Positions 25,995 through 35,215 of a stretch of 64,000 nt of DNA are shown here, piece after piece. The position numbers were made by a program, and so were the translations under genes. Under the pieces are notes generated by a model, which saw nothing but the letters and a program-made list of their open reading frames with translations, was not told where the DNA came from and did not search any database. This stretch comes from JAMZMI01 sp039944535 (GTDB lineage Bacteria > Bacteroidota > Bacteroidia > Cytophagales > Cyclobacteriaceae). Location of the stretch: the NCBI GenBank assembly GCA_039944535.1, contig JBDUYP010000012.1, forward strand, positions 1-64,000, in the 5' to 3' direction. How positions within the stretch are numbered: the stretch's first letter is position 1; each line of letters starts with the position of its first letter.

Positions 25995-27074
25995 ATGAAA
26001 TTTTTAACGTTCAAAAAAATCCTAACTTTTATTACCATAACCCCTTCATTATTGGCCTGCCTATCAGCTCAGGAAAAATTAAGTGATAAAAAACTCAGAC
26101 TTATCTCAGAACAACCTAACCCAGTTATTGATATTAATCATCAGGACGTAATCACTACAAACAATCAAGCTGGTTTTGAAACAGGTCAAGTAGTCAAAAT
26201 AGATGGGACGTATCACATGTTTGTAAACGAAATGTTTTTCAGGCCGCATCGAGATCTGAGAATCGCATATTGGACAAGCAACAATGCAAATGATTGGAAA
26301 CGACAAAACACAATAGTAGAGAGTATTCCTGGTAGGTCTGCTTCCAACCCCAGATCAGAAGTCTGGGTAACTGGAGTGGAGTTCAATGAAGATGAAAATA
26401 GCTGGAATATATTCTATGTAGCATACCGAGCTGGAGATGCAAAAAAGGGAGAATATGCCCGAAGCGATTATCAAGGCAGAATCTGGCGAGCGAAATCTGT
26501 TCTCGAAGGAAAGGATGGAATAGCCGGCCCCTACGCAGATATGGGCATTGTGTTAGAGCCTGATAAAAACAGTCAACCCTGGGAAGGACAGCAAGCAGTT
26601 GCTACGTTTAACCCTTTCAAGGTGGGTGCCTTGTGGTATGCCTTTTACGATGGGCACAATTACATTCCCATGGGACCTTGGCCTGTTGGTTTAGCAACTT
26701 CACCCCGACTGGGCGGTCCTTGGAAAAGAATGTCTGAAGACATTAACCCCATCCCAATTGCAGAGCAATTCATTGAAAACCCTCAAGTGACCGAACTGAA
26801 AAATGGTGGCTATTTAGCGATTTTTGACTCTTTTGGAGATCATGAAATAGCCTATAGCCTATCTGATGATGGTTTAAGATGGAGTCCAGAGTCCAGGATA
26901 AAAATTCAAACAACAAATGAACCTTGGGCTTCCTATGGGGATCATGCAATGCGCACTCCTCTATGTGCCATAGAGGAAGAAGATGGAACATTCACAGTTA
27001 TTTATACCGCTAAAATCAACCATAAAGACCGCACCTTTTACGCCATCGGAAAATGTACACTGGGATGGCAATGA
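25995..27074 (+). CDS. Five-bladed beta-propeller, glycosidase-like
   Basis: A 359-residue exported protein. The signal has either a lipobox (LLAC, residue 22) or a signal-peptidase I site after LSAQ (residue 26). Repeated blade motifs are visible: VVKIDGTYHMFVNE, LRIAYWTSNNANDWKR, FNPFKVGALWYAFYDGH, LATSPRLGGPWKRM and YSLSDDGLRWSPES. These resemble GH43/GH32/GH117-type propellers, but I cannot place the family or catalytic triad with certainty. It follows the GH106 gene by 15 bp and is probably co-transcribed, so it may act on rhamnose-containing side chains. Its stop is 5 bp from the convergent alcohol dehydrogenase stop. Confidence 0.62.
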   Translation: MKFLTFKKILTFITITPSLLACLSAQEKLSDKKLRLISEQPNPVIDINHQDVITTNNQAGFETGQVVKIDGTYHMFVNEMFFRPHRDLRIAYWTSNNANDWKRQNTIVESIPGRSASNPRSEVWVTGVEFNEDENSWNIFYVAYRAGDAKKGEYARSDYQGRIWRAKSVLEGKDGIAGPYADMGIVLEPDKNSQPWEGQQAVATFNPFKVGALWYAFYDGHNYIPMGPWPVGLATSPRLGGPWKRMSEDINPIPIAEQFIENPQVTELKNGGYLAIFDSFGDHEIAYSLSDDGLRWSPESRIKIQTTNEPWASYGDHAMRTPLCAIEEEDGTFTVIYTAKINHKDRTFYAIGKCTLGWQ

Positions 27075-27079
27075 CCTTC

Positions 27080-28102
27080 TTAAACCACCTCTATCATTGC
27101 CTTGATCACTTTTGTTTCTGGCTTGGTCCAGCTTTCGAAAACATCAGTCACCTGATCCATTTTTGCTCTATGCGTGATCCATGGATTGGTGTCAACCTTT
27201 CCTGCTTCAATCAACTTGATAATCTCGTCAAAGTCTTCGCTCATGGCATTGCGACTCGCATAGAGCGTCATCTCTTTCTTATGGAAAGAAGGGTCATGGA
27301 AATTGACATCTCCCTGAAACAACCCAATAAAAACCAGCTTGCCTCCATGTGATGGGTATTTGAAAGCACCCATCATGGATTTTGGGTTTCCCGTTGCATC
27401 AAAAACGATAGTAGGTAGGTCCCCGTCAAATTGCTCTCTGAGAGCTTCTTCAGCATCTTCGTTGAGTACATTGATAGTGCCGTCCACACCCATTTTATCT
27501 ACGCAAAAATCAAGTCTATCCTGATTGATATCCATCACCACAGTTTGCGCTCCGATCACCTTAGTGAACTGCATAGTAGCCAAACCAATCGGGCCTGCAC
27601 CAATTACTAGTACTTTATCAGAAGCTTTGGTTTCTGGCCTTTGCACAGCGTGATAACCTATTGCCAAGGTTTCTACCAACGCCAGCTGATCGTAGGAAAG
27701 TCTATCAGATTTGTGAAGATATCTCGCTGGCACTTTCACTGTTTCTTGCATCCCACCATCAGCATGCACGCCAAAGACAGAAATGTGCTCACCACAGTTT
27801 GGTTTTCCATTTCGCACGGCCTGACCTTCTTCGACATTGAAATAAGGCTCCAAAGAACATTTATCGCCCACTTTCACATTCGCCACATCAGAACCAACAC
27901 CAACAACTTCCAGACCTAGTTCATGCCCCAACACTCGCGGGTAAGTAAAAAATGGCTGGTTGCCACCAAAAGCATGAATATCTGTTCCGCAAATCCCTAT
28001 TCGGTGAACCTTAAGTAGTGCCTCATCAGCAGCCAAAGAATCATCAAACTCAACATCGATGAGCCTAAGATCTCCAGGTTCATTCAGCAATAATCTTTTC
28101 AT
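27080..28102 (-). CDS. Zinc-dependent alcohol dehydrogenase (MDR family) lacking the structural-zinc Cys cluster
   Basis: Oxidises or reduces an alcohol or sugar acid with NAD(P), 340 residues. Catalytic zinc residues are present: GICGTDIHAF (Cys38) and GHE (His/Glu near 60). The nucleotide motif GAGPIGLATMQF is at about 167-178. The lobe that usually carries four structural-zinc Cys keeps one Cys only (NCGEH). Several sugar-acid dehydrogenases in this branch share this loss. It is 11 bp downstream of the L-fucose-dehydrogenase-like SDR, so it may act on a later intermediate. Substrate inferred only from context. Confidence 0.8.
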   Translation of the reverse strand: MKRLLLNEPGDLRLIDVEFDDSLAADEALLKVHRIGICGTDIHAFGGNQPFFTYPRVLGHELGLEVVGVGSDVANVKVGDKCSLEPYFNVEEGQAVRNGKPNCGEHISVFGVHADGGMQETVKVPARYLHKSDRLSYDQLALVETLAIGYHAVQRPETKASDKVLVIGAGPIGLATMQFTKVIGAQTVVMDINQDRLDFCVDKMGVDGTINVLNEDAEEALREQFDGDLPTIVFDATGNPKSMMGAFKYPSHGGKLVFIGLFQGDVNFHDPSFHKKEMTLYASRNAMSEDFDEIIKLIEAGKVDTNPWITHRAKMDQVTDVFESWTKPETKVIKAMIEVV

Positions 28103-28113
28103 ATCTATAACAA

Positions 28114-28908
28114 TTAGGCGTTTCCGCCAAGTGATCTGTCTAAATGCACGTATCCTCCATCCACGAAAATGTGCTGCCCTGTGGTGTGTGAAGACTTATC
28201 AGAGATTAGCATCAATGCCATGTTGCCGATTTCTTCCGGAGTGGTCATTCGGTGCTGAAGTGGGATTTTACTCACAATTGTCTTGAGTTTCTCCTCTCCA
28301 TTTTCCAAAGTTTTCAACCAGTTATCATAAGCTGGTGTCCAGCTTTCGGCTATGATCAGGCAGTTTACACGAATCTCGTGTTTCAGTAAATCCACCGCCC
28401 ATTCTCGGGTAAGAGCCAAAACCCCTCCCTTAGCAGCAGCATAACCAGATGTGCCTCCCTGGCCTGTCACCGACACTTTCGAACCTATATTCAGAATATT
28501 TCCTTTGGACTCAATCAGATATGGAAGTGCATGCTTCACCAGCAAGAAATAACTCACCACATTGAGTTTGAGGGAGTTCATAAAATCTTCATGAGATGCT
28601 TTAAGATCGGCACCATCATTCACCCCCACATTGTTGATCACCACATCGATCCTACCGTATTTCTCCACGATCTGCTTTACTGCGGCTTCCATCTGGTCAG
28701 GTTCTGTCACATCCGTTTTCACGAAAAGTGCATCAATTCCATCTTTTTGAATTTTTTCGGCATACCCAAAACCACGATCATTGCGATCGATAACTGCGGG
28801 AATTGCTCCTTCGGCAGCCAGCTGGCGCACCATTGTTTCGCCAATGCTGCCTTCTATGCCGGCTCCACCTGATATTGCAATGATTTTTCCTTTCAAATTC
28901 AGCTCCAT
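28114..28908 (-). CDS. SDR dehydrogenase, probable L-fucose dehydrogenase
   Basis: Oxidises L-fucose (or a related 6-deoxyhexose) to the lactone, first step of the non-phosphorylative pathway. 264 residues, classical SDR size. Cofactor region GGAGIEGSIGE replaces the strict TGxxxGIG; NNVG, the catalytic Ser in IGSKVSVTG and YAAAK supply the active-site set. The segments VNDGADLKASHEDFM, VTGQGGTSGYAAAKGG, LTREWAVDLL and HTTGQHIFVDGGYVHLDR strongly resemble the Burkholderia-type L-fucose dehydrogenase as I remember it. Neighbour of an MDR dehydrogenase. The downstream steps (lactonase, FAH hydrolase, SDR, lactate dehydrogenase) are at 44-49 kb. Confidence 0.78.
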   Translation of the reverse strand: MELNLKGKIIAISGGAGIEGSIGETMVRQLAAEGAIPAVIDRNDRGFGYAEKIQKDGIDALFVKTDVTEPDQMEAAVKQIVEKYGRIDVVINNVGVNDGADLKASHEDFMNSLKLNVVSYFLLVKHALPYLIESKGNILNIGSKVSVTGQGGTSGYAAAKGGVLALTREWAVDLLKHEIRVNCLIIAESWTPAYDNWLKTLENGEEKLKTIVSKIPLQHRMTTPEEIGNMALMLISDKSSHTTGQHIFVDGGYVHLDRSLGGNA

Positions 28909-29024
28909 AACCCTTGCAAGTTACGCATCAGTGGTGCTTTCGTTTTGATAGAAATGAACTTCGGGCATTCTTATTAAAGGTTTGTGGATTCTGAAACCGT
29001 AAGCATTCAGCGAGGTGTGCGAGA

Positions 29025-31217
29025 CTAGTTAATGAAAATGACCTGTACTAGATCATGAGATTTTAGCACGTAAATTCCAGATTTAACGACAGGAAGATCA
29101 AAAATATAGGTGTCATTAGAAGAAGCGTACTGAGCTTCAATATCTCTAATATATTGACCGCTTAAAGTCAATAAGGTGAAAGTATGCCCTGAACCAGCCC
29201 CCTTAAGATGGAGTTCTTTGCCTGATCGCACAGGATTCGGGTAAGTAACAACATTATCTGCGGCTAACTGAACTGACAATGGAGTGTTGGAAAAATACTT
29301 TGTTCCGAACGCAAACGCATTTATACCAATGGCCTGTCCTATCAACCTGCCGGGAATGTCGTCAATAGGAGGATGAATACCTCCCCAGATACGCGACAAG
29401 CTGCATTGATCACTAGCATCCCTATAGGTGGCCCATTGAAGTGTAACATCCACACTCGGACCTTCCTCAAAAACAAGGAATTCATTTTTTTTCGCTTGAA
29501 ACTCTCCCATCCCTCCAGGGAAATATTCACTTCCTGTGAGCAGAGTAATCAACTCAGCAGCGGCTCTTGAAAAAGTGGAATGACCTGACACATACCCTGC
29601 AAAAGGGGGTGTTATAAAAGTTGCTCTCTGATATGGCCACCAGTTTTCGGCCAAGATCCATCCCACACCGGCCTGATCAATATCTGGGTTTTCTATGAAA
29701 TCCGGTCCTCTCCAACCAAAAACTTTAATCTTACCGACGTTTTCGGCTCGCTCCCCTCTCAATGGATCTTCATTATCTACCACCTCTATAAAACCCAATT
29801 CTAGTGGGATGCCATTGGGGTGATAATTGGGTTTTGTCATATCCGTAGATTGCCCCAAACCAGCCATATACCTAATAGCAGAAATAGGTCTTACGTAATC
29901 ATAATACCCTTTGATACCCCAAGCGGCTATAGCAGCATCGTGCATAGCTCCTCCAAGCAGAAAATAACTCTTAACATCCCATTCAAGTTTTCCAAGAACA
30001 TCACCTTCTCCGGCAAACTGTCTTACAAATTGAGAGTGATCATTCACATAGTTTAGAATCACAAACCAATGACCAGGTGGAGTTTCCGAATCGGGTCCAT
30101 CGGCCCAAAACTCAGCCAACACCCTCGTATAGTCACCCCTGGGAACAACGTTCGCCAAATAAGGCTCTCCTGTAACTGGATTTTCCAATCTACCGGTGCT
30201 GATATCACCTCCATTTTTATCATCATAAAAACTCCTAAACCCAGCTAATGAAGTAGGAAGTTCGCTAGCACTCAAATTGCCAATCGCAGCTGGAGAAATA
30301 TCCCAAAACACGCCATCTGTAGGATCATGGTGTGCAGACCAAAGCGCTACCAAACTATGGTTCCATTGAAAATCCAATGAATTTTCCGGATCGTCCATGT
30401 CCATATAAGCAGGAGAACCAGGATCATGAAAAACCAAATAATCGTGTCCTTGGCGCGACTTAATAGACCTATGCTTTTCGTCAAGACCAAATGGAAGTGT
30501 CGCCCCCCATTCAGGGCTCAAAAAATCAGGTACGACATTTTGAGAAGCATGACCAGATTGATCTATAAACTCATCAAACAGAAGAGGCTGCCACCTATTT
30601 GGATCAGTCATATTGGCATTGCCCGGCTCCTTTGGGTTTAACGCACCATTTACTGACTCATAAAATTGGTTCTCGTAAAAGCTCGTTTCGTTAGCACCAT
30701 CATTTTTACCATACTCTATTACCTGCATAGCAATATAATTACCTAAAGCTGCCGCTCTTTGTGTACGGTAATCTGTGGATATAAAATCCATATCATATCC
30801 TAAGTCTGCCATCAGCTCTCTCGAAAGTCTTCTCACATCTGTCTGACCTGGCGAAAGGCGAAACCTCCATTCCAAAAGCCTAAAACAAGCGTAAGAAATG
30901 GCTTCTTCCTGATGGGCGCTAACCTCAACCTGAGGAGGCAATGCGACTCCATCAAAAGGTATATCGTACCCGTGAATACTATTTCCTAGAAAATAAGGCC
31001 GAGCATTACTAGCATACACTGCCCAAGCATCGTACATGGCAGCTGAAATATGAAATAGATTCCTGGCATGAACAGTAGGTCTGGCCAAATCTTTTCTAAT
31101 GGCCTCAAGAAGAACTTCGTTCCACATCCTAGCCACTGACTGTGATTGTCCAAAGAAAATATTAGGCAACAGCAGGAGGCAAAAAACAGCAGTCCATTTT
31201 AACCTTGAAAAACCCAT
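29025..31217 (-). CDS. Secreted vanadium-dependent haloperoxidase-like protein with type IX sorting domain
   Basis: A 730-residue exported protein with signal peptide (to about FFGQ, residue 24), a helical PAP2/haloperoxidase core (about 30-620) and a C-terminal sorting domain starting near VVTYPNPVRSG. Motifs that would bind vanadate or phosphate: YYDYVRPISAIRY, FAGYVSGHSTFSRAAAE and SRIWGGIHPPIDDIPGR. These match the vHPO/acid-phosphatase pattern RP...SGH...SRxxxGxH. It is directly adjacent to the FG-GAP/UnbV gene (stop and start codons touching). Haloperoxidase versus phosphatase chemistry is not decided by sequence. Its position between lyase and dehydrogenase genes of a sugar locus is unusual. 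Confidence 0.78.
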   Translation of the reverse strand: MGFSRLKWTAVFCLLLLPNIFFGQSQSVARMWNEVLLEAIRKDLARPTVHARNLFHISAAMYDAWAVYASNARPYFLGNSIHGYDIPFDGVALPPQVEVSAHQEEAISYACFRLLEWRFRLSPGQTDVRRLSRELMADLGYDMDFISTDYRTQRAAALGNYIAMQVIEYGKNDGANETSFYENQFYESVNGALNPKEPGNANMTDPNRWQPLLFDEFIDQSGHASQNVVPDFLSPEWGATLPFGLDEKHRSIKSRQGHDYLVFHDPGSPAYMDMDDPENSLDFQWNHSLVALWSAHHDPTDGVFWDISPAAIGNLSASELPTSLAGFRSFYDDKNGGDISTGRLENPVTGEPYLANVVPRGDYTRVLAEFWADGPDSETPPGHWFVILNYVNDHSQFVRQFAGEGDVLGKLEWDVKSYFLLGGAMHDAAIAAWGIKGYYDYVRPISAIRYMAGLGQSTDMTKPNYHPNGIPLELGFIEVVDNEDPLRGERAENVGKIKVFGWRGPDFIENPDIDQAGVGWILAENWWPYQRATFITPPFAGYVSGHSTFSRAAAELITLLTGSEYFPGGMGEFQAKKNEFLVFEEGPSVDVTLQWATYRDASDQCSLSRIWGGIHPPIDDIPGRLIGQAIGINAFAFGTKYFSNTPLSVQLAADNVVTYPNPVRSGKELHLKGAGSGHTFTLLTLSGQYIRDIEAQYASSNDTYIFDLPVVKSGIYVLKSHDLVQVIFIN

Positions 31218-33293
31218 TTATTTTACGATCAATCTTTCAACGTACTCATTTTCCCCTTGCGTCATGATCATCATGTACACACCACTGGCTAGATTAATTC
31301 TAACTTTACACTCATCAACATCGCCAGCAAACTTATGGTCCGCTACTTTATGACTTAATAAATCACATATTTCAATGTGCAGAGGATCCCCTTCTCCATG
31401 CTTAAAAGTCAGTTCTTCATATTGCCGAACAGGATTTGGATATATCTTAATTTTGGAGTTTGACGGGCTCGAAAAACCTAATATACCTTCGAGAAAAAGC
31501 TCCTTGCTAAAAGTTGAGGACACATTTTGATTTACTGCTTTGATCCGAATAAAACCATCTTGAAAACTAGGAAGCTGAAAACTAGTTAGATTCATATCTA
31601 CTTTGAATTCATCAATATTCTCAAATATTAATGACTTGGCAAACTGAATTACAAATCCATCTTCATTGTCCGAGTTATCTTTCCAATGTATAGTGGTATT
31701 GCCATCTTGAGTGAACGAACTAAGCTCTGTTGGTGCTTCTATCGATTCGTCTCTCAACAAAACAACCTGATTAGACTCAATGCTTTCATAAACTGAGGTT
31801 CTACCTCCTGGCCATTGGATGGTAACATTTTCAACCAAGGCATTATCTCCTAATCCAAAAAACGCTTCGGCTGGCTCCTGTCCATAAAAACTTGTACCCG
31901 CTGATATTAACCTTGACTGAATCCCTTCGGTGGTTTTTACTCTGACGATTGCACCTATAGAAAAATGATTGGTTCCATTCATTCTAGGCTTCACCACGAG
32001 ATAACCACCTCCATCCAATAAATCAAGACTATTTTCATATTGAATTACTGGTGATTTCGTACTCGCATTTACTCGTAACGTTTGTAAAAGATCTAAGTCT
32101 CCGTCACGATCCGCATCAAATGCTATTAAGGTACCTGCGTCAAGATCATCATTGAAAAGTGTTTCTGCGGATACATCGAAAAGACTACCGAGCTTATTTA
32201 TCCAAATCTTAGAATGGTCTGACTCCCAGTTTTTGGTATCGTGCCAACCATTTGTACTGGCCAGGTCCAGCCACCCGTCATTGTTAAAATCAAAAAAAGT
32301 ACAGCCCCAGTCCCAGCCGCCAGCAAAAACGTCATGACTCCCAGACACATCTTCGAAAGTCAAAACTCCATCCTGCAAGTTGTTTTGTAAAAGCACGTTA
32401 TGAAAAAATTTCCCACCCCAGTTTCTGGTGATATTAGTAGCGTATATATCGAAATCACCATCATTATCAAAATCGCCTAAAGCAGCTCCCATTTCATTGA
32501 AATCCGAATCCGAATTAGTAATAGCCCCCGCCTCATCAAACGTTTCATCACCTTGATTAAGCCACAGTTCGTTTTTGCCGAAATCGATGTTGCAATAAAT
32601 ATCAATAAAGCCATTTTCATCAAAATCGTGCAATATTGGTTGCCAATAGGTAGTAAAACTCCTCCCAATATTGGATTTATCGGTCACGTTTCGAAAGGTA
32701 CCGTCACCGTTACTAAAAAAGACGATCAAACCTCCCCCCCATACAGAAATAACCAAATCTAACCAATGGTCATTGTTCAAATCACCTGCCGTAACTCCTC
32801 CCACTGCCGCATTTTCTATATTGGTAAAACGTGCACCAAAATCTAATCCTGATGAGATTGTAACATCTTCAAAGCTTCCATCTGATAGCTGTCTCATCAG
32901 GTTGATGATAAGCGTAAGCCTTCGATCTTCTTCTAAGTATTGCTCGCTTATGGCAATTAGGTCTAACAAACTATCTCCATCATAGTCCATCCAAAGGGAA
33001 GCTCTGGTAGCATAGGCAAGATCCAGTCCTGCCTCCGGAGCTACTTCCTCATAAGAACCATCTCCATTGTTTTGGTATAACCTGTTAGGGGAGTTGGACA
33101 TAGTACCTAGATAAAAATCTATGTCTCCATCATGATCATAATCGCATGCAGAAGCTCCATGTCCGTAGTAGGGAGCAAAAGCTTCAGCATTAGCTATACC
33201 TATGACATTAGATTTTGGCGTGAATATAGGAACCTGTGCAGTACAAAAACCACACAACATATTCAAGAGCACAAACATTACCAAAAATTTCAT
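31218..33293 (-). CDS. Secreted FG-GAP/VCBS-repeat protein with ASPIC/UnbV and type IX sorting domains
   Basis: An exported adhesin-like or scaffold protein, about 691 residues from ATG 33293 (a GTG 18 bases upstream is also in frame; GGAG lies before the ATG). The signal ends near CTAQ. Repeats with DxDxDGxxD-type calcium loops recur: CDYDHDGDIDFYLG, DYDGDSLLDLIA, DLNNDHWLDLVIS, DFDENGFIDIYC, DFDNDGDFDIYA, DFNNDGWLDLAS and DADRDGDLDLLQ, forming a seven-bladed propeller. An UnbV-like segment (VTIQWPGGRTSVYE) follows, then a fibronectin-like part and a sorting domain (KIYPNPVRQYEEL). Zero spacing to the haloperoxidase gene indicates a functional pair. Ligand unknown. Confidence 0.83.
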   Translation of the reverse strand: MKFLVMFVLLNMLCGFCTAQVPIFTPKSNVIGIANAEAFAPYYGHGASACDYDHDGDIDFYLGTMSNSPNRLYQNNGDGSYEEVAPEAGLDLAYATRASLWMDYDGDSLLDLIAISEQYLEEDRRLTLIINLMRQLSDGSFEDVTISSGLDFGARFTNIENAAVGGVTAGDLNNDHWLDLVISVWGGGLIVFFSNGDGTFRNVTDKSNIGRSFTTYWQPILHDFDENGFIDIYCNIDFGKNELWLNQGDETFDEAGAITNSDSDFNEMGAALGDFDNDGDFDIYATNITRNWGGKFFHNVLLQNNLQDGVLTFEDVSGSHDVFAGGWDWGCTFFDFNNDGWLDLASTNGWHDTKNWESDHSKIWINKLGSLFDVSAETLFNDDLDAGTLIAFDADRDGDLDLLQTLRVNASTKSPVIQYENSLDLLDGGGYLVVKPRMNGTNHFSIGAIVRVKTTEGIQSRLISAGTSFYGQEPAEAFFGLGDNALVENVTIQWPGGRTSVYESIESNQVVLLRDESIEAPTELSSFTQDGNTTIHWKDNSDNEDGFVIQFAKSLIFENIDEFKVDMNLTSFQLPSFQDGFIRIKAVNQNVSSTFSKELFLEGILGFSSPSNSKIKIYPNPVRQYEELTFKHGEGDPLHIEICDLLSHKVADHKFAGDVDECKVRINLASGVYMMIMTQGENEYVERLIVK

Positions 33294-33310
33294 TAGGCTC
33301 ACTCCAAACA

Positions 33311-34969
33311 CTAATCCATCAGGGTATCACGGTTGTTTTCGGGTTTAGTCCAATCAGTTTTTGACTTGGGGTCAATGTTGTAGATAAACATTTCAATATT
33401 GGTATATCCATCACCATTGAGATCCCCCAAAGCATCAGAAGGATCTTTTGGGTTGAGTCCTGTTTTCATTTCCCAGACATCTGGCATCCCGTCACCGTCT
33501 GAGTCTTTGTACGGTTTTCCTTTGTATTCCGGCAATCCTCCAACCTGACTGATATGGGTGATGATCCCTTTTTTGTAACTATCTTCTGGTAGTCGTCGGT
33601 TGATGTACTCACTCCCCACTCCTGTGATACCATCCTCGCGATACTCAATTTCACCCGTTCTCACCGTTTTCACTATTCGCCTGTCAACAGCGTCGCGCTT
33701 TGGCAAAGTTGCCCCGGCATGGGCCAAAACAAATTCATAAGCCTCTTTTGTATCCAAAACCTGTACAGGCAACATGTCAAATGGCTCTTTCATTTTTATG
33801 TCATCGATAAATTCCGACAAATCTTTTCCGCCAAGCTGAATACCGCCATTCCAATTGTCTTTAGTGACATCAGGATTCCCTTCGGTAATATTTCCATTCA
33901 CATAAGCTTTGCCAAAAGCAATTGGCCGGGATTTATCCCGACTAGATTCAGGCTTGAGAATTCGGTATGCAATTGGCTTGTCCGCTGGGGTCATGGGGCC
34001 GGGCTTATAATAATTATTAATGATGTTGAACTCAGATCTATCATCTCCTCCGTCCACTGACCTGTTCCACCAATTGAACAACACATTATTGACCATATTA
34101 AAACTACCATACATCCCCACAGAGGGGTTTCTTGAAATATTGCACGCCCAAAGGTTTCGTGCAAAAGTGCTATTCAACCCCCCAATTGTACTTCCGAAAG
34201 CATGATTATATGTATCGAGTGCTTCCGAAGAAATGGTGTTTTGAATGGTGACATTGACAGCAGGAAGCTTCACACGCTTTCCATCCTCATTCACATAGAC
34301 GTGCCGATACATTGATATATTTTCATCCAATCCCCAGCTGGCAGACACATGATCAATGATAATATTACCAACTCCATTACCTCCTAAAGCATCATCTCTT
34401 CTGGCCACCTCGGTTGCACCCCTCCTGAATCTCATATGGCGAATGACCACATCATATGTATCTACCCATACTGACTCACCTGTGATGCAAACTCCATCGC
34501 CTGGCGCTGTATTTCCGACTATCGTAACATAAGGAGCGCGAATGCTCACGGGGCTTTCTAACCTGATAACACCTGCCACATTAAAAACGACAACTCTAGC
34601 TCCTCCTTGCTCACAAGCCCAGCGGAAAGAACCTTCCCCACTATCGTTTAGATTTGTAACTACAATCACTTTTCCTCCTCGCCCTCCAAAAGAGTACATG
34701 CCTCCTCCTTCTGCACCCGGGAACGCAGGAATATTTGCCTGAGGTAAATCAGATGGCTTTTCTGCCCACGGTCTGTAGGGCTTTCCTGTATCCATCTCCT
34801 TCTGAATCTGCGGCCAGGCTTTTTCCCATGCTTCATCAGAAAGCTCCTTGGCTATAGCCATCTTGGCATCAGAAGCAGCTTGAACCTCCTCGGGTATTTC
34901 TGGATATTGCGCGAAAACCGAAAAGGTAGCTGCAATTAAAAGAAGTGAGTTAATAACTTTAATCTTCAT
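33311..34969 (-). CDS. Pectate lyase (PL1-like), exported
   Basis: A 552-residue lyase with signal peptide (FSVFAQ, about residue 21) and no type IX sorting domain, so probably periplasmic. Beta-helix landmarks: FPGAEGGGMYSFGGRGGKVIVVTNLNDSGEGSFRWA, GNTAPGDGVCI, VIRHMRFRRGA and IIDHVSASWGLDENISMYR, plus DSDGDGMPDVWE and DLNGDGYTNIEM Ca-loop-like segments near the C-terminus. The DHxSxSW block is shared with the larger lyase at 8394-11153. An N-terminal helical region (EVQAASDAKMAIAKELSDEAWEKAWP) is specific to this copy. It follows SusD after a likely terminator, so it may need its own promoter. Confidence 0.85.
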   Translation of the reverse strand: MKIKVINSLLLIAATFSVFAQYPEIPEEVQAASDAKMAIAKELSDEAWEKAWPQIQKEMDTGKPYRPWAEKPSDLPQANIPAFPGAEGGGMYSFGGRGGKVIVVTNLNDSGEGSFRWACEQGGARVVVFNVAGVIRLESPVSIRAPYVTIVGNTAPGDGVCITGESVWVDTYDVVIRHMRFRRGATEVARRDDALGGNGVGNIIIDHVSASWGLDENISMYRHVYVNEDGKRVKLPAVNVTIQNTISSEALDTYNHAFGSTIGGLNSTFARNLWACNISRNPSVGMYGSFNMVNNVLFNWWNRSVDGGDDRSEFNIINNYYKPGPMTPADKPIAYRILKPESSRDKSRPIAFGKAYVNGNITEGNPDVTKDNWNGGIQLGGKDLSEFIDDIKMKEPFDMLPVQVLDTKEAYEFVLAHAGATLPKRDAVDRRIVKTVRTGEIEYREDGITGVGSEYINRRLPEDSYKKGIITHISQVGGLPEYKGKPYKDSDGDGMPDVWEMKTGLNPKDPSDALGDLNGDGYTNIEMFIYNIDPKSKTDWTKPENNRDTLMD

Positions 34970-35110
34970 CTTGGGATTATTATTTTGTTTATAAGGTCTT
35001 CGGCTAATGCCTTTTTACTAAAGGCAAATCAAGCGACCTGAAAGTATTCAAGGCTAGGTAATAAGTCCATAGGTTTTGTCCTGCCCCATCCTGAAGGAAC
35101 GACCTGAAAA

Positions 35111-35134
35111 AGATAAACCCGGGCAACACCCGGG
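35111..35134 (-). terminator. Hairpin terminator after susD
   Basis: CCCGGG, 5-base loop CAACA, CCCGGG (35118-35134). On the minus strand it is followed by TTTATCTTTTTC. It lies 82 bp after the susD stop and could end most SusCD transcripts before the PL1 lyase. Confidence 0.55.
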
Positions 35135-35215
35135 CTAATCTCACACGATTAAATTGTACTAAACTATGAACTATATGATTCTTTAATTACGCTGTAAATA
35201 ATAATAAAATATACT

